A stretch of DNA of 64,000 nucleotides from Paenibacillus sp. Root444D2 (GTDB lineage: Bacteria > Bacillota > Bacilli > Paenibacillales > NBRC-103111): contig NZ_LMEO01000053.1 in the NCBI RefSeq assembly GCF_001426375.1, positions 62,499 to 126,498 of the forward strand. The letters run 5' to 3'. The notes under the pieces are model-generated. The model did no database searches. It saw only the letters and a list, made by a program, of their open reading frames with translations, and was not told where the DNA came from. This document shows, in pieces, positions 35,369-45,223 of this stretch. Numbering within the stretch: position 1 is the stretch's first letter; each line of letters opens with the position of its first letter. The position numbers were made by a program, and so were the translations under genes.

Positions 35369-36268
35369 TTAGTTAATCGCATTAAATAATCGCTGGCCTT
35401 CAGCAATCCACGGGTACATGAATACCCGAAATGTGTTCAAAATCGGCAATCCTGCTAATACAAACAAAAGATAAGACACGGTTTCTTTTCTACTATCTCG
35501 AACCAGTTCCATTTTTTCTTTGTAGTCCTGAATTCTTTGCTTCAACAACTCGTAATAGCTGCCATGCTCATTCAGTCTCAAAGCATTCAGCGTTTCTCCA
35601 AAACTGTGTGCTTCGTCTGTCCCTAGTCTGATTTTAAAATGGTTAATAGCCTCTTCCGAGCCTTGATACCATTCATTCAACATCAATTGAAAGTGCGACC
35701 GGATGGAGCGCGTTTGTGAAACACATAAAGATAGCTTGGCATGTAAATTCAGCCCAGAATCGTTATAGTAGAGAAGATGATGACTTATCACGTAAATCTC
35801 TCGGACTATTCGATGTGCTCGTTTTTCTTTCAATTGAGCCAGCACCTTTTTGTCAAAAAACAAAAAAATGAGTACGCAAGCAGTCCCAACCATGACATAA
35901 ATCGGCTGTATATACAAAGTTAGCATCGGATACTGCAGAGCTAAATAAGCAACACTACCAAGCAAAAGTGCGCCACCCATCCCTATCCTTCTCACACCTT
36001 CATACAGGTTAGCATTCATCCAAATACCGCACCCCAGCAGCAGTTGACGCTTTTCCTCCACAATTTTCGTACTCATACCTAAGCATATAAACAGCCATGA
36101 AGGAAGTTTTGTTTCTTGCAGTGCTTTTTTGACATGTAATGATCTCCATCTCTTCTTACGTGCAGGCATTTGCATGAAAAAGTGATAAAAAACAGTCATG
36201 AAAAGAAGAAAGAGCAGCAAATTAGAAACCATCTGCAGATTAGCTAGTTGCGTGCTTTCAATAATCAT
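35369..36268 (-). CDS. tadC: TadC-like inner-membrane protein (type II secretion F family)
   Basis: A 299-aa protein with membrane helices near 10-30, 90-110 and 115-135 and a last one near 265-285, and a cytoplasmic T2SSF-type helical domain (about 150-260). This is the TadB/TadC platform architecture. It lies 13 bp after the TadB-like gene. It should form the inner-membrane platform of a Tad/Flp-type pilus. Confidence 0.75.
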   Translation of the reverse strand: MIIESTQLANLQMVSNLLLFLLFMTVFYHFFMQMPARKKRWRSLHVKKALQETKLPSWLFICLGMSTKIVEEKRQLLLGCGIWMNANLYEGVRRIGMGGALLLGSVAYLALQYPMLTLYIQPIYVMVGTACVLIFLFFDKKVLAQLKEKRAHRIVREIYVISHHLLYYNDSGLNLHAKLSLCVSQTRSIRSHFQLMLNEWYQGSEEAINHFKIRLGTDEAHSFGETLNALRLNEHGSYYELLKQRIQDYKEKMELVRDSRKETVSYLLFVLAGLPILNTFRVFMYPWIAEGQRLFNAIN

Positions 36269-36281
36269 GGAAGTAAATCCC

Positions 36282-37214
36282 TCACATTCTGCGCATAGAT
36301 AAGTACATGCCCATTAGAAACGAGACGAAAATGAGCAGAAGCGCATCGAGAATCATGTTTCGCCCGCCAGGGTCAACCATATAATACAAATAAGCGTTCT
36401 CCGTGTTTACCTTGAAATTAATAAATAAGAATAAGGCAAGAAATAATATCGGCGTAAAATTAGCAATACGTATCTCCAGAAGTCGATTTCTTTCCAACTG
36501 ATCGAATCGCTGCGCTTTCCGCATATCGACAATCAAATCCTTTAAGCTTTCACCGACAAAGCTACCTTCCGTCAAAGCAACACGCATGACACCGATAAAA
36601 TAATCGGCCCATGTATGGCCCAAAGTGAGTGAAAAAATGCGCAAGCTCTCCTCCGTATCCCTTTGCGTCATGAGATTCCGGTATAATTGCTCAAATACGG
36701 GCTTGATCGGATAAAGAATGCGATTCTCTTCTAAACAATATTTAAGAGCCATTTTCATATTTTTATTTGGATCCACCATATAGTACTGATAAAACACTTC
36801 AATGGCCGGAAGAAACTCCAATCGGGTTTGCAGTCTGACACTGACCAGCTTCAACCGAAGCAGCAGATAAGGAAGTGAAACACAGATAGAAGTAATGATA
36901 ACGACCCCTTTTAACGTCTGAAAAAACAACGTCCCCGCCAATAATCCGACTAAAAACAAAACGAAACTGACTGTCATAATGCCTCGCATGCTCATTTTGG
37001 ATTCGACGGATTCCATCATTTCCTTTATATGCTTAAATAAAGAGCTCCTATTTCCCAAATATTCGCTGAATCTAGCGACGAACGTGGAGGTTTTGACATA
37101 ATGCAGCCTATATCTGGCTTTGCGTTGTCGGATAAGTACGTGTAAAAGCGATTGAATAAGTACAAAAACTAGAACAAATAACAACAAGAGAAATACATAT
37201 TTGGCGAAAATCAT
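36282..37214 (-). CDS. tadB: TadB-like inner-membrane protein (type II secretion F family)
   Basis: A 310-aa protein with a helix at residues 5-25, a pair at about 80-120, a T2SSF-like cytoplasmic helical domain (about 140-250) and two C-terminal helices (255-275 and 285-305). Its start overlaps the stop of the CpaF ATPase gene by 4 bp, the typical cpaF-tadB-tadC order. Confidence 0.8.
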   Translation of the reverse strand: MIFAKYVFLLLLFVLVFVLIQSLLHVLIRQRKARYRLHYVKTSTFVARFSEYLGNRSSLFKHIKEMMESVESKMSMRGIMTVSFVLFLVGLLAGTLFFQTLKGVVIITSICVSLPYLLLRLKLVSVRLQTRLEFLPAIEVFYQYYMVDPNKNMKMALKYCLEENRILYPIKPVFEQLYRNLMTQRDTEESLRIFSLTLGHTWADYFIGVMRVALTEGSFVGESLKDLIVDMRKAQRFDQLERNRLLEIRIANFTPILFLALFLFINFKVNTENAYLYYMVDPGGRNMILDALLLIFVSFLMGMYLSMRRM

Positions 37215-38767
37215 GGATAATACTCGCCTTCTTTCTCAATAAATCCGAGTTCCCTCAACAAAGCTAGCGCCTCTTTGTCGTACTTAACAATTTTCCGCGA
37301 TGCATGATGCGACAATTTCCCGGGAAATGTCCATTCCTCTGTCGACTTGTCATAAACTGCGAGATCCGTGACGCAAACCTCCTCATTTTCATAACGATAT
37401 TCGACGATCCGCACAATCTTTCTTTTTCCATCAACGACAGCCATCTCCATACCGATTTGTGTCACAAACTCTGTAATCCGTTTTGTTAGTCGAAGCGGAT
37501 TCATCCCCCTGCCATCCAGCATACACATATCTGTAATCGCATCAGGCACATCCTCAAGTTCACTCACATGAACCGACGTAATACTGCCCTCGTGCCCCCG
37601 CGTACAAGCCCTCACATAAAGGTTCGCGTCATCGTCCCGAATTTCAGCATGACAAATGCGCTTTGGCGATTGCCTCAATGCCAATTTAAAAGCTTGCAGC
37701 CCAGAATGCCGCGGATCTTCCTCGTCAATTTCGTATTCGACGATATTTTTATGCGGAAAATCGCGTTTTAAATTCAACTCGAATCTCGATTCGATCGTAA
37801 TAATTCGTTCATTATCGTCCATTTCGGCAATAATCGCTTTGATTAAATTTGTCTTCCCCGAGTTGGTAGGACCGATAACCACCATATTAAAATAGGATCG
37901 GATCAAGATCAGAATCAGCTTTTCCATCCTTTTATCCATTGTGGCTAGTTCCGTAGCAGCAAGGGACGCCAAATCAAACCGCTTAATCGTATAAAAGCGA
38001 ATCGTTAATGTCGGTTCAGCCGTGAACCCGAACCCCGTCATCGTAACGCGGGATCCGTCCCGCAGAACAACCTCTGCCCATCGCTTCCTAGGATTCAAAG
38101 TGTCATTGTTAAAAAGAACCAAATTCTGCTGAATCCTCTCTAATTCACGCACAGAAGGCAACGAATAGGCAGACGGCATTGCCACCCCGCCACGCACTTC
38201 AAAAATTTGCCTTCCCACAACCTGTATCTCTTCAAGTCCCTCCTTTTGCTTTAGTACAAGTTCAAGAACGTTCAGCCCAATAATCTCTGCAAAAATGGCT
38301 TCTGGCAAAGTCGTATAACCACTCGTCCTCGGAGGCACATCTGAAAGCCTTCTTTTCGAAACCAGATCATGGATAATCGCAAGAAGCTTGCCCCGATCCT
38401 CGTCATAACCAAGAATCGCACGATTCAACGTCTCGTTATACAGCTGCTTTTCGGTCTCAGTCCTGCCCTTCATCGAAACAAGTTCGCTTCGAATATCCTG
38501 TACCCATTGGTTAAAAAGAGCATCCCCCTGCATTTGCAGTTCAGCTCTTTCAGCGCTGATAGCTCTTGCACTTCCCTCGCCATCTTCCTCTTCTCCCAAA
38601 GAGCCCAGAGTCCGACCACCATGCTCTGCCCCAAAACCAGATCTCACCGAGCCATAATCTGATCCTCTTCTCTTTTCCAGCTCAGTTCTTGGAGTCAAAT
38701 CAACTACTTCGCCTTCGCTTTTGCGTTCATGCATGTATGTAATGATTGAAAACCTTACCTCGCTCAC
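37211..38767 (-). CDS. cpaF: CpaF/TadA-type secretion ATPase
   Basis: Motor ATPase for Tad/Flp pilus assembly, 518 aa from the GTG at 38767 (GAGG 8 nt upstream); a GTG at 38806 overlapping the CpaE stop is the alternative. The Walker A motif GPTNSGKT lies at about 299-306, the Asp/Glu boxes ERIITIES and ICHAEIRDDD follow, and the His box is RGHEGSITSVHV. The first 80 residues are polar and low-complexity, unlike the core. It should power the TadB/TadC platform. Confidence 0.9.
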   Translation of the reverse strand: MSEVRFSIITYMHERKSEGEVVDLTPRTELEKRRGSDYGSVRSGFGAEHGGRTLGSLGEEEDGEGSARAISAERAELQMQGDALFNQWVQDIRSELVSMKGRTETEKQLYNETLNRAILGYDEDRGKLLAIIHDLVSKRRLSDVPPRTSGYTTLPEAIFAEIIGLNVLELVLKQKEGLEEIQVVGRQIFEVRGGVAMPSAYSLPSVRELERIQQNLVLFNNDTLNPRKRWAEVVLRDGSRVTMTGFGFTAEPTLTIRFYTIKRFDLASLAATELATMDKRMEKLILILIRSYFNMVVIGPTNSGKTNLIKAIIAEMDDNERIITIESRFELNLKRDFPHKNIVEYEIDEEDPRHSGLQAFKLALRQSPKRICHAEIRDDDANLYVRACTRGHEGSITSVHVSELEDVPDAITDMCMLDGRGMNPLRLTKRITEFVTQIGMEMAVVDGKRKIVRIVEYRYENEEVCVTDLAVYDKSTEEWTFPGKLSHHASRKIVKYDKEALALLRELGFIEKEGEYYP

Positions 38768-38792
38768 TCCCTTAACCTCTTCCCTACTTGAT

Positions 38793-40028
38793 TTAAGTTG
38801 CAGCACGTCTGCCTGTTATGATCTTTTGCAGCCATGTTACTTGTCGTAAACTCACCTTCCTTGGCAGCTTATAGTAATCAATGAATTTTCGAGAAACCGC
38901 CCTAACCTCCTCATGCATGGCGTGGGTCGGCACGAACATGTCCAACAGTTTACCTTGATTACAACGAGAAAGCGCATCAGCATGCCAGGATACTTGACCT
39001 ATCAGATGCAGCTGTGTCTCCTTGCGAATATCTTTAATCGTGAACTCGCTATGCTTGGCATGCCGATCCGTTTGAACAGCCATTAACTCAAAGCCATCCG
39101 GTTGAAGACCAAAAACAGCGCCAACCTGCCTAATCCACCTCGAAAAATCCTCTTGAAAATGAGCGATATCCGCTGTCGTTACCACAATTTTGCTATCTGC
39201 TTCGAGCAGTCCGCAAACAGTCGCCGCATTGTCCCAATAAGCGCTCACTTCTATGATGCATACATCAAAAGTGCCCCGTGCGATACGCAACAAATGAATA
39301 ATCTCCGATGGCGTAAAAAACTCCGCCTGTTCTCGAAGCATATTCCCATATAGGATATGCAGCCCCTGTGCCTCTTTCGGCTTATCGCATACCTGCTGCA
39401 GCCTTTCCGGTGTCAGACTTTGCGCTTTCAACTCCGCTCTCAGACCATCCAAAGTAAAAACATGCTCATCTCGACCTAAATAACGATGAAGTTTAGAACT
39501 TTTTAGATTAAGGCACAAATATCCGACTTTCATTGATGTCTCTAAGGCTAGCGCATGTGCTACACCAAATGAAGCCAACGTTGTACCTATATTCGGTGTT
39601 GAGCCGATGAAAGTAATTAACTTTCCTGACGATTGTTGATTCGCATGATCTGTCCCATAACCATCAACCCAAGCCCGAATATCGTCAGCAATAACAGCGG
39701 TGCTGCGCCCTGGCTGAACATAATCAAGCTTCATCAGCTTGCACATTTTTAAATACTTTTCATTAATGGAAGCATCGTGATAGTTCGAGAGCAGAACAAT
39801 AATTTTTAAATCCTCATACTGGTGCTGTAATTCCTCAAGAAACTCTTCAAAGTCTCCAAAATCCATTTCCCGATCCGAAATAATCGTATGCGAGTAAGGT
39901 ATCTCCGTTAATTTACTACGTAAATCATCCGCAGCCGGGCAGATCATCCAGTTTAATGGCTTCGAATAAACCACATTCGTAATCTCATCAATTAATCGTT
40001 GATCCGATGATAGAAGCCCTATATGCAC
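38793..40028 (-). CDS. cpaE: CpaE/TadZ-like ATPase-fold protein with degenerate P-loop
   Basis: A 411-aa protein. The N-terminal part (1-125) resembles an atypical receiver domain, as in TadZ. The MinD/ParA-like domain follows at 136-400, but the P-loop at 141-150 reads IGSTPNIGTT and lacks both lysines of the KGGxGKT motif, so ATP hydrolysis is doubtful. Other features of the fold remain (VCIIEVSAYWD, IVVTTADIAHFQED). The start is GTG after GGAGGTAAGAGAT. It would place the pilus machine at its cell position. Confidence 0.75.
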   Translation of the reverse strand: MHIGLLSSDQRLIDEITNVVYSKPLNWMICPAADDLRSKLTEIPYSHTIISDREMDFGDFEEFLEELQHQYEDLKIIVLLSNYHDASINEKYLKMCKLMKLDYVQPGRSTAVIADDIRAWVDGYGTDHANQQSSGKLITFIGSTPNIGTTLASFGVAHALALETSMKVGYLCLNLKSSKLHRYLGRDEHVFTLDGLRAELKAQSLTPERLQQVCDKPKEAQGLHILYGNMLREQAEFFTPSEIIHLLRIARGTFDVCIIEVSAYWDNAATVCGLLEADSKIVVTTADIAHFQEDFSRWIRQVGAVFGLQPDGFELMAVQTDRHAKHSEFTIKDIRKETQLHLIGQVSWHADALSRCNQGKLLDMFVPTHAMHEEVRAVSRKFIDYYKLPRKVSLRQVTWLQKIITGRRAAT

Positions 40029-40145
40029 ATCTCTTACCTCCCTTCATTCCTCACTGTTCTCATACACCTTTTCATTCTTCTGCCTTCCATCTTACTCTCG
40101 TTAAATCTCCTACCTTCGTTCCTCCACATTCAACCATACTCCCCT

Positions 40146-40853
40146 TCATTCCCCCTCCAAAATAGAAGAGGAACTGAACGCGATGACTAACCTCGCTTTC
40201 TTCGAGCTGCATAATTGATCAATCTGAAGCCACTCACTCTCCGCTAAATTAAGGTTGATCTGGTCGATAGCACCGTTCGCTTCCAATCGGGAAGCATACA
40301 TCTTTTCCTTATCGCCTTCCACTTTGGATAGCAGATTAGAACTCTTCGGGTTGTCCACCTCCACATTTGCCGAGGACTTCACGGAAGCAACCGTAATTTC
40401 CTTTTCATCAAAAAGCCTGCGCGAGCTGCCGTCGGCACCAGATACATAAATACGCACCCGATCCCCGGCACGAATACCATTTGAAACTGACAATAAATAT
40501 TCTTTAGGAATTTGAAAAGTTGCCTGCTGCTCATTGGGGAGCAGATGATAACGATTCACCTTCCATTTCAAAATAGGCTCTTGCTTACCAAGCGGTATCA
40601 ACGTCTCCAGCCCAACCACCTCCGTCAGCTTCGTCATCATGCCTTCAGTGTAACTGCCCTTCTGAACAGCTTTAAATTCCACCATATCCTCACGAATCAA
40701 GACACCTGCCCGAATAAAGTCCTTCGGAACCACAACCTGAACAGTCTGCTGCAGCTCGACCTGATTCACTTGCATGACATACACCCCATACACAAGCAAC
40801 CCCGCCATAACCGCAGCAAGCAAACTAATAAGCAGGCTTCTCCTGCGATTCAA
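40146..40853 (-). CDS. cpaB: CpaB/RcpC-like pilus assembly protein (SAF domain)
   Basis: A 235-aa protein with an N-terminal membrane helix (residues 6-26), followed by an SAF-type domain: VVVPKDFIRAGVLIREDMVEFKAV and LLPNEQQATFQIPK, with GDRVRIYVSG in the C-terminal half. Start is TTG with GGTGAGG upstream. It is the first gene of the Tad-type operon, as in other cpaB-E-F clusters, and would act at the cell envelope. Confidence 0.8.
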   Translation of the reverse strand: MNRRRSLLISLLAAVMAGLLVYGVYVMQVNQVELQQTVQVVVPKDFIRAGVLIREDMVEFKAVQKGSYTEGMMTKLTEVVGLETLIPLGKQEPILKWKVNRYHLLPNEQQATFQIPKEYLLSVSNGIRAGDRVRIYVSGADGSSRRLFDEKEITVASVKSSANVEVDNPKSSNLLSKVEGDKEKMYASRLEANGAIDQINLNLAESEWLQIDQLCSSKKARLVIAFSSSSILEGE

Positions 40854-40885
40854 AACCTCACCCCCTTTTTCTCACCAAAATAAAA

Positions 40886-40927
40886 AAGAACGCAAACCCC
40901 GGATATAAATCCGAAATCTGCGTTCTT
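40886..40927 (-). terminator. Branched hairpin terminator, copy 1 of a dispersed element
   Basis: Arms AAGAACGCA (40886-40894) and TGCGTTCTT (40919-40927) enclose an inner CGGAT...ATCCG hairpin. On the minus strand a T-run (TTCTTTTTTATTTT) follows, so it should end transcription of the SLH protein gene. A near-identical copy lies at 52282-52322. Confidence 0.75.
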
Positions 40928-41100
40928 CGCAAATAAAACATATTTGATTGAGTAAATAAAACGATATATTTAAAATAGCATATGATCTTCCATTTTTCAA
41001 CATATTTTTACAATCGTTCTGAAAACCACGCCTAGTATGCGTCCTTTTGTTCAAGGAAAATAAAGTATTAGACTGGATGTGTTGATCCCACGCGGCTTTT

Positions 41101-44100
41101 CTACTTCCCCTTAAGCGCCAACATCTTCATCAAAACCGTTACGGCTTCCGCTCTCGTTGCTTGTTCACTAGGATTGAAACGGTTCGTGCCCGTTCCTTCC
41201 ATAAGGTTATGTTCCTTTATTACGGCTACTGCGCCTCTCGACCATGACGGAATGCTCTTGTCATCCGAGAATCCGGTTGCGGCGTCCGGCACGATGGATA
41301 ACTTTAGCGCCTTCGCGATCATTACTGCCATCTCGGCGCGCGTAATTTCTGCGGTCGGACGGAATGAGCCGTCCGAATAACCATTAATAATGTCCGCTTG
41401 TACCGCTTGCCCGACCGCTTTCCGGGCCCAGGATCCGATCTTCGCGGTATCTGTGAAAGTCAACTCTGTGCCCGCTTCTTGCGACTTCAACGCATTCATC
41501 AACATGACAGCAAATTCGGCTCGACTCACGGATTTGCTCGGTTTGAACGTTCCGTCGGCGTACCCATTAACAAGGCCAATACTAACCGCTTGCTTGATGC
41601 TTGACTCCGCCCAGTGTCCGGAGATATCGCTGAAGTCGGCCGAAGGATCCTTAACAGGTTCTTTCCCTTGATTTAAGGTGAATACCGCATACTTGGTAAA
41701 GTGATCTACTTCTACGGTGATCTGGTTGCCGCTTACCAGACCGCCGACTTCCAACCATTCCTTCTTCGTTTCATCATAGTAGAAGACAACGGGCTTTTGA
41801 TTCCCCTTTATTTGTTTCGGATCAAAGGTGAAGATCAGCTTTACCGGCTTCATGAAGTTTTCCGGGAAGTTCTTCAGAATCTCGAATACCGCGCTGACTA
41901 GAACTTCATTATTCACGAGAAGCTTCTGAGAGTCCGTTACTTTATCGATGGTGACTTTTATTTCTTTGTCTGTCGCATTGGCCGGGATCGAGACGACGAC
42001 TTCATTGTCTAAGCTAACCTCTCCCGCTTTACCTGCCGGAAGCGTCAGCCTGCCATCCGTCGATCTTACGAGAGTATCACTTGGCGAACCGCCGCTTCCA
42101 CTATTTCCGCTCGGCGCCGCAGCGTTCACCGACACCGTGTAGATCACCTTCGTTAACCCGTCCTCCGCGATGACGATCACCTTCTTGCCCGTCGCAAGCT
42201 CGATCGCTACGGACGTTCCGTCCGTGTCGTAGATCTCGAACGTTGCACTTGTAGCCGGCGTGATCGCTGCCTTGAAAGCAGCTAACGAAGTCCCGTTCGG
42301 AATGTTCGTGATGCTTTCATTAGCCGTTCCTCCCGTGCTTACGGTCCCGATCGTCGAAGTCAGCGTGGCCGCACTACTTATCGGTGCATTCACCATCACC
42401 GCATACGTAACCGTAGTGATTCGATCCTTGGCGGTGACGATCACCTTCTTGCCCGTCGCAAGCTCGGTCGCAACGGTCGTTCCATCCGCATCGTAGATCT
42501 CAAACGAGGCTCCCGCGGCCGGAGTAATTGCCGCCTTGAATGCGGCTAACGTCGTTCCGTTCGGAACGCTCTTAATCCTTTCGTTCGCCGTTCCTCCCGT
42601 GCTTACGGTCCCGATCGTCGAAGTCAGCGTGGCTATCGCACTGGCCGCCTTCCATTTCGCATACAAAATTTCATTGGACGTAATGCGGAAGGAATCCCCC
42701 GGCAAGTAGGAATCACCATCGCCGTCAGCCTGCGTGTTCCATCCATCGAGGAGATATCCCGTTTTGCGTAAATCCACAGTTCCCGAATAAATGTCGGCTA
42801 CCACGCCCGGCATGAAAGAGACGCTGGCCGGAACGGCCCCGATGGCACTTCCATTCCCGTCATAGGTTAAAAATACCTGAATGTCTCGCAAGTAAGGATA
42901 CCCGCCGTTAAGCGACGAATCTATTGCCCAGAAATCCACAAAATCCCAAGCATTAGCGCTGTCTTCTTCGTAGGTAGCTCTATCCTTCATGACTTCGGTT
43001 GATTTACCTACCCCTCCGGCAGATACGGATTGTCCGGTAGTTACTGAGTCGTAGAAGCTATTCGTGATGATTCCCAAGTTGTCTTTTCCTATTAACCCAC
43101 CCAGAGCCCCGCTATACATTTCTCTTCCGTTCACGGCACCTGACGCGTAACTGTTGATAATCTCTCCGCCAGAACTGTTATTGTTAACCCCGATCATGCC
43201 TCCTACGCCATAACTTCCGCTAGCTGCGGCAGAAGCGTAGCTGTTGCTAATCTCTCCATTGCTATTGAAACCGACTAAGCCTCCTACTCCAAAGCTTCCG
43301 TTCATTTTCCCCGAGGCGTAGCTATAGCTGATCTTTCCCATGAAGTTGAATCCGACCAAGCCGCCTATATCCTGCATATTCGTCCCCGTTACATTCCCCG
43401 TGGCAAAGCTGTAAAGGATCTCTCCACTGTTTATACCGACTAGTCCTCCTGCTTCTTGACCGCTCACGTTTCCTGTGGCATAGCTATGGCTGATTGTTCC
43501 ATCAAGTGATCCAGCCAAGCCGCCGATATAGTTCAATCCGCTCACATCCGCCGAGGAAAGGCTGTTGCTGATCTCCATTGCGCCGCTACCGCCAACCAAT
43601 CCGCCGACGTAGTATTCTCCGCTCACCGTCCCCGTAACGGAGCAATTTTCTATGATGCCGGTATTGGTGCCAACCAATCCACCGACGCTATATCCACCTG
43701 TAATATTCACGTTGCGCAGCTTCGTGTTCTTAATCGAACTAGTCGTCCACGTCCTCCCGAATAGTCCTACATTTCCGCCAACGCTAGTGATCGTTAGTCC
43801 CGAGATGATTTTCCCATTGCCGTCCAAGTGTCCGTAGAAGGGGGCGTTACTGGTGCCAATCGGAACCCAGTTCGGGTAACCGCTCAAATCGATATCGTTT
43901 TTCAACCGATAATGCTCGAGGTACCCCATATTCTCTCTAACGCCATCCAATTGTTCGGGAGTTGCAATAATATACGGATCGGCTTCCGTACCCGTTCCCG
44001 ATTCCGGTTCTTCGTAAAACTTGATAACGGATTGATTCAGCGTCACATCCGAATACCCCGCTGCCTTGATCAGGAGGTTATAAGTGCCACTGGCAAGCAC

Positions 44101-44973
44101 GCCGGCTTTGATCGTAATGAGACCTGGCGTGACAACGTATTGCGTCCCCTCGATTAACGAGAATCCCCCGTTCCATACTGCCGTGATCGCCCCGCGCCAC
44201 AGCGGATCGTCCGCGAACGCGATTTCGATGTCGTTAACGGTATAATTATCGGTCGCGTCGGGGACGAGAACCGGCGGGGCAAATCGGAGCGGTGCAATCT
44301 CGATCGATTGACTGTATAGAGAGCCCGAGCTATCTACGAACGCCCCGCCATCTATTCGAATTGCATTTTCCGAACCAGTTACAGTATCTTCAAAATGAAT
44401 CTCAAGCTTACTCGATGTAGGGGTATAGGTTGCATTCACCACCGTATCGGCTTGACCTAACGCCGCGAAGCTGCCTCCACTCGTCTTTTTCACGGTAATC
44501 TTACTCTTCAAATCATCCGCGGTTCCCGCCTGCAAGGCATATACACTAAAGGTAACTGTAACAATCTTGTTGAGTCCGCTAATCGTTGTAGTTATCCCCC
44601 CGCTGTCCAACTGCACGCCGCTATAATAGCACCTTTTTACAACTCCGTTCGCGGGATCGCTTCCGCCGAAAGCAGCCGTTGTACAATCAATATTGTTCGT
44701 TGCGACGCTTGTCCGATAACCGATCGAGGTCTGGCTGTTATCGTCATATCCCCAATATCGGACTTCCTTCGTTCCCAGGAAGGTGCAAGTCATCCCTTCA
44801 TCCGCGCAATAGGTCCAACCAGGACTGCCGTCCGGTCCAGCGTTGCCTCCGCTTGCCGATGCATTTAACGCAAGTGAAGGCGCGAACAAACTAAATAACA
44901 TTAATCCCACTAACAAACGAATCGTGAAACTTCGCAGCACTCTTGTAGAAGCTGATAATTTTAATAGAAACAT
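41101..44973 (-). CDS. Large SLH-anchored surface protein with GLUG repeats
   Basis: A secreted 1290-aa protein. Residues 1-38 are a signal peptide. A DUF1533/hemoblobin-interacting-type module lies near 235-320. A GLUG-repeat region follows (about 390-690), with many GGLVG, NSYAS and HSYATG units of the beta-solenoid kind. Next is a Listeria-Bacteroides (Flg_new) repeat (VFLTYDGNGSAI to ILYAKW), then two near-identical cadherin-like modules starting ATLTSTIGTVSTGGTANE. Three SLH domains (FSDISGHWAE, FTDTAKIGSWAR, FSDDKSIPSWSR) end the chain and bind the secondary wall polymer. Probably an adhesin or surface polymer-binding protein. It is monocistronic with a GGGAGTGGGAG site before ATG. Confidence 0.88.
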   Translation of the reverse strand: MFLLKLSASTRVLRSFTIRLLVGLMLFSLFAPSLALNASASGGNAGPDGSPGWTYCADEGMTCTFLGTKEVRYWGYDDNSQTSIGYRTSVATNNIDCTTAAFGGSDPANGVVKRCYYSGVQLDSGGITTTISGLNKIVTVTFSVYALQAGTADDLKSKITVKKTSGGSFAALGQADTVVNATYTPTSSKLEIHFEDTVTGSENAIRIDGGAFVDSSGSLYSQSIEIAPLRFAPPVLVPDATDNYTVNDIEIAFADDPLWRGAITAVWNGGFSLIEGTQYVVTPGLITIKAGVLASGTYNLLIKAAGYSDVTLNQSVIKFYEEPESGTGTEADPYIIATPEQLDGVRENMGYLEHYRLKNDIDLSGYPNWVPIGTSNAPFYGHLDGNGKIISGLTITSVGGNVGLFGRTWTTSSIKNTKLRNVNITGGYSVGGLVGTNTGIIENCSVTGTVSGEYYVGGLVGGSGAMEISNSLSSADVSGLNYIGGLAGSLDGTISHSYATGNVSGQEAGGLVGINSGEILYSFATGNVTGTNMQDIGGLVGFNFMGKISYSYASGKMNGSFGVGGLVGFNSNGEISNSYASAAASGSYGVGGMIGVNNNSSGGEIINSYASGAVNGREMYSGALGGLIGKDNLGIITNSFYDSVTTGQSVSAGGVGKSTEVMKDRATYEEDSANAWDFVDFWAIDSSLNGGYPYLRDIQVFLTYDGNGSAIGAVPASVSFMPGVVADIYSGTVDLRKTGYLLDGWNTQADGDGDSYLPGDSFRITSNEILYAKWKAASAIATLTSTIGTVSTGGTANERIKSVPNGTTLAAFKAAITPAAGASFEIYDADGTTVATELATGKKVIVTAKDRITTVTYAVMVNAPISSAATLTSTIGTVSTGGTANESITNIPNGTSLAAFKAAITPATSATFEIYDTDGTSVAIELATGKKVIVIAEDGLTKVIYTVSVNAAAPSGNSGSGGSPSDTLVRSTDGRLTLPAGKAGEVSLDNEVVVSIPANATDKEIKVTIDKVTDSQKLLVNNEVLVSAVFEILKNFPENFMKPVKLIFTFDPKQIKGNQKPVVFYYDETKKEWLEVGGLVSGNQITVEVDHFTKYAVFTLNQGKEPVKDPSADFSDISGHWAESSIKQAVSIGLVNGYADGTFKPSKSVSRAEFAVMLMNALKSQEAGTELTFTDTAKIGSWARKAVGQAVQADIINGYSDGSFRPTAEITRAEMAVMIAKALKLSIVPDAATGFSDDKSIPSWSRGAVAVIKEHNLMEGTGTNRFNPSEQATRAEAVTVLMKMLALKGK
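42106..42633 (-). repeat. Two tandem 264-bp repeats inside the SLH protein gene
   Basis: Two cadherin-like modules are encoded by tandem repeats with a 264-bp period. An almost identical stretch of about 47 bp occurs at 42323-42369 and 42587-42633, and the CACCTTCTTGCCCGTCGCAA block is also shared. This level of DNA identity indicates recent unequal crossover and a variable copy number. Confidence 0.7.
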
Positions 44974-45122
44974 CGTTGTTCTCCCACTCCCATGATTGAT
45001 CCTACTTGCATAATCTTAACTGTACACGTCGAAACAAGTCTCAATGAATATTGCAATCTCTATTCTTTAATTTTACTAAAGCCCAATAAAAGAATAATGA
45101 AAGACTTTGTATAAAAAAGAAC

Positions 45123-45157
45123 AAAAACCGCGTAGCATCAAGGCTTCGCGGTTTTTG
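45123..45157 (-). terminator. Terminator after the serine hydrolase/SLH gene
   Basis: An inverted repeat AAAACCGCG/CGCGGTTTT with inner pairing. On the minus strand it ends in a T-rich tail (TTTTTGTTC). It lies about 70 bp after the stop at 45224. The rest of the 44974-45223 gap shows no gene. Confidence 0.75.
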
Positions 45158-45223
45158 GGGAGTGATGTAAATATTTATTTGTTTTCTTTTAACACTTTTC
45201 CGTTAATCGCCAGCCCTTGACCC

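Noticed and set aside
40872..41054. Minus-strand 60-aa ORF upstream of cpaB
   Set aside because: It reads through the branched hairpin terminator, has no ribosome site and no sensible protein pattern.
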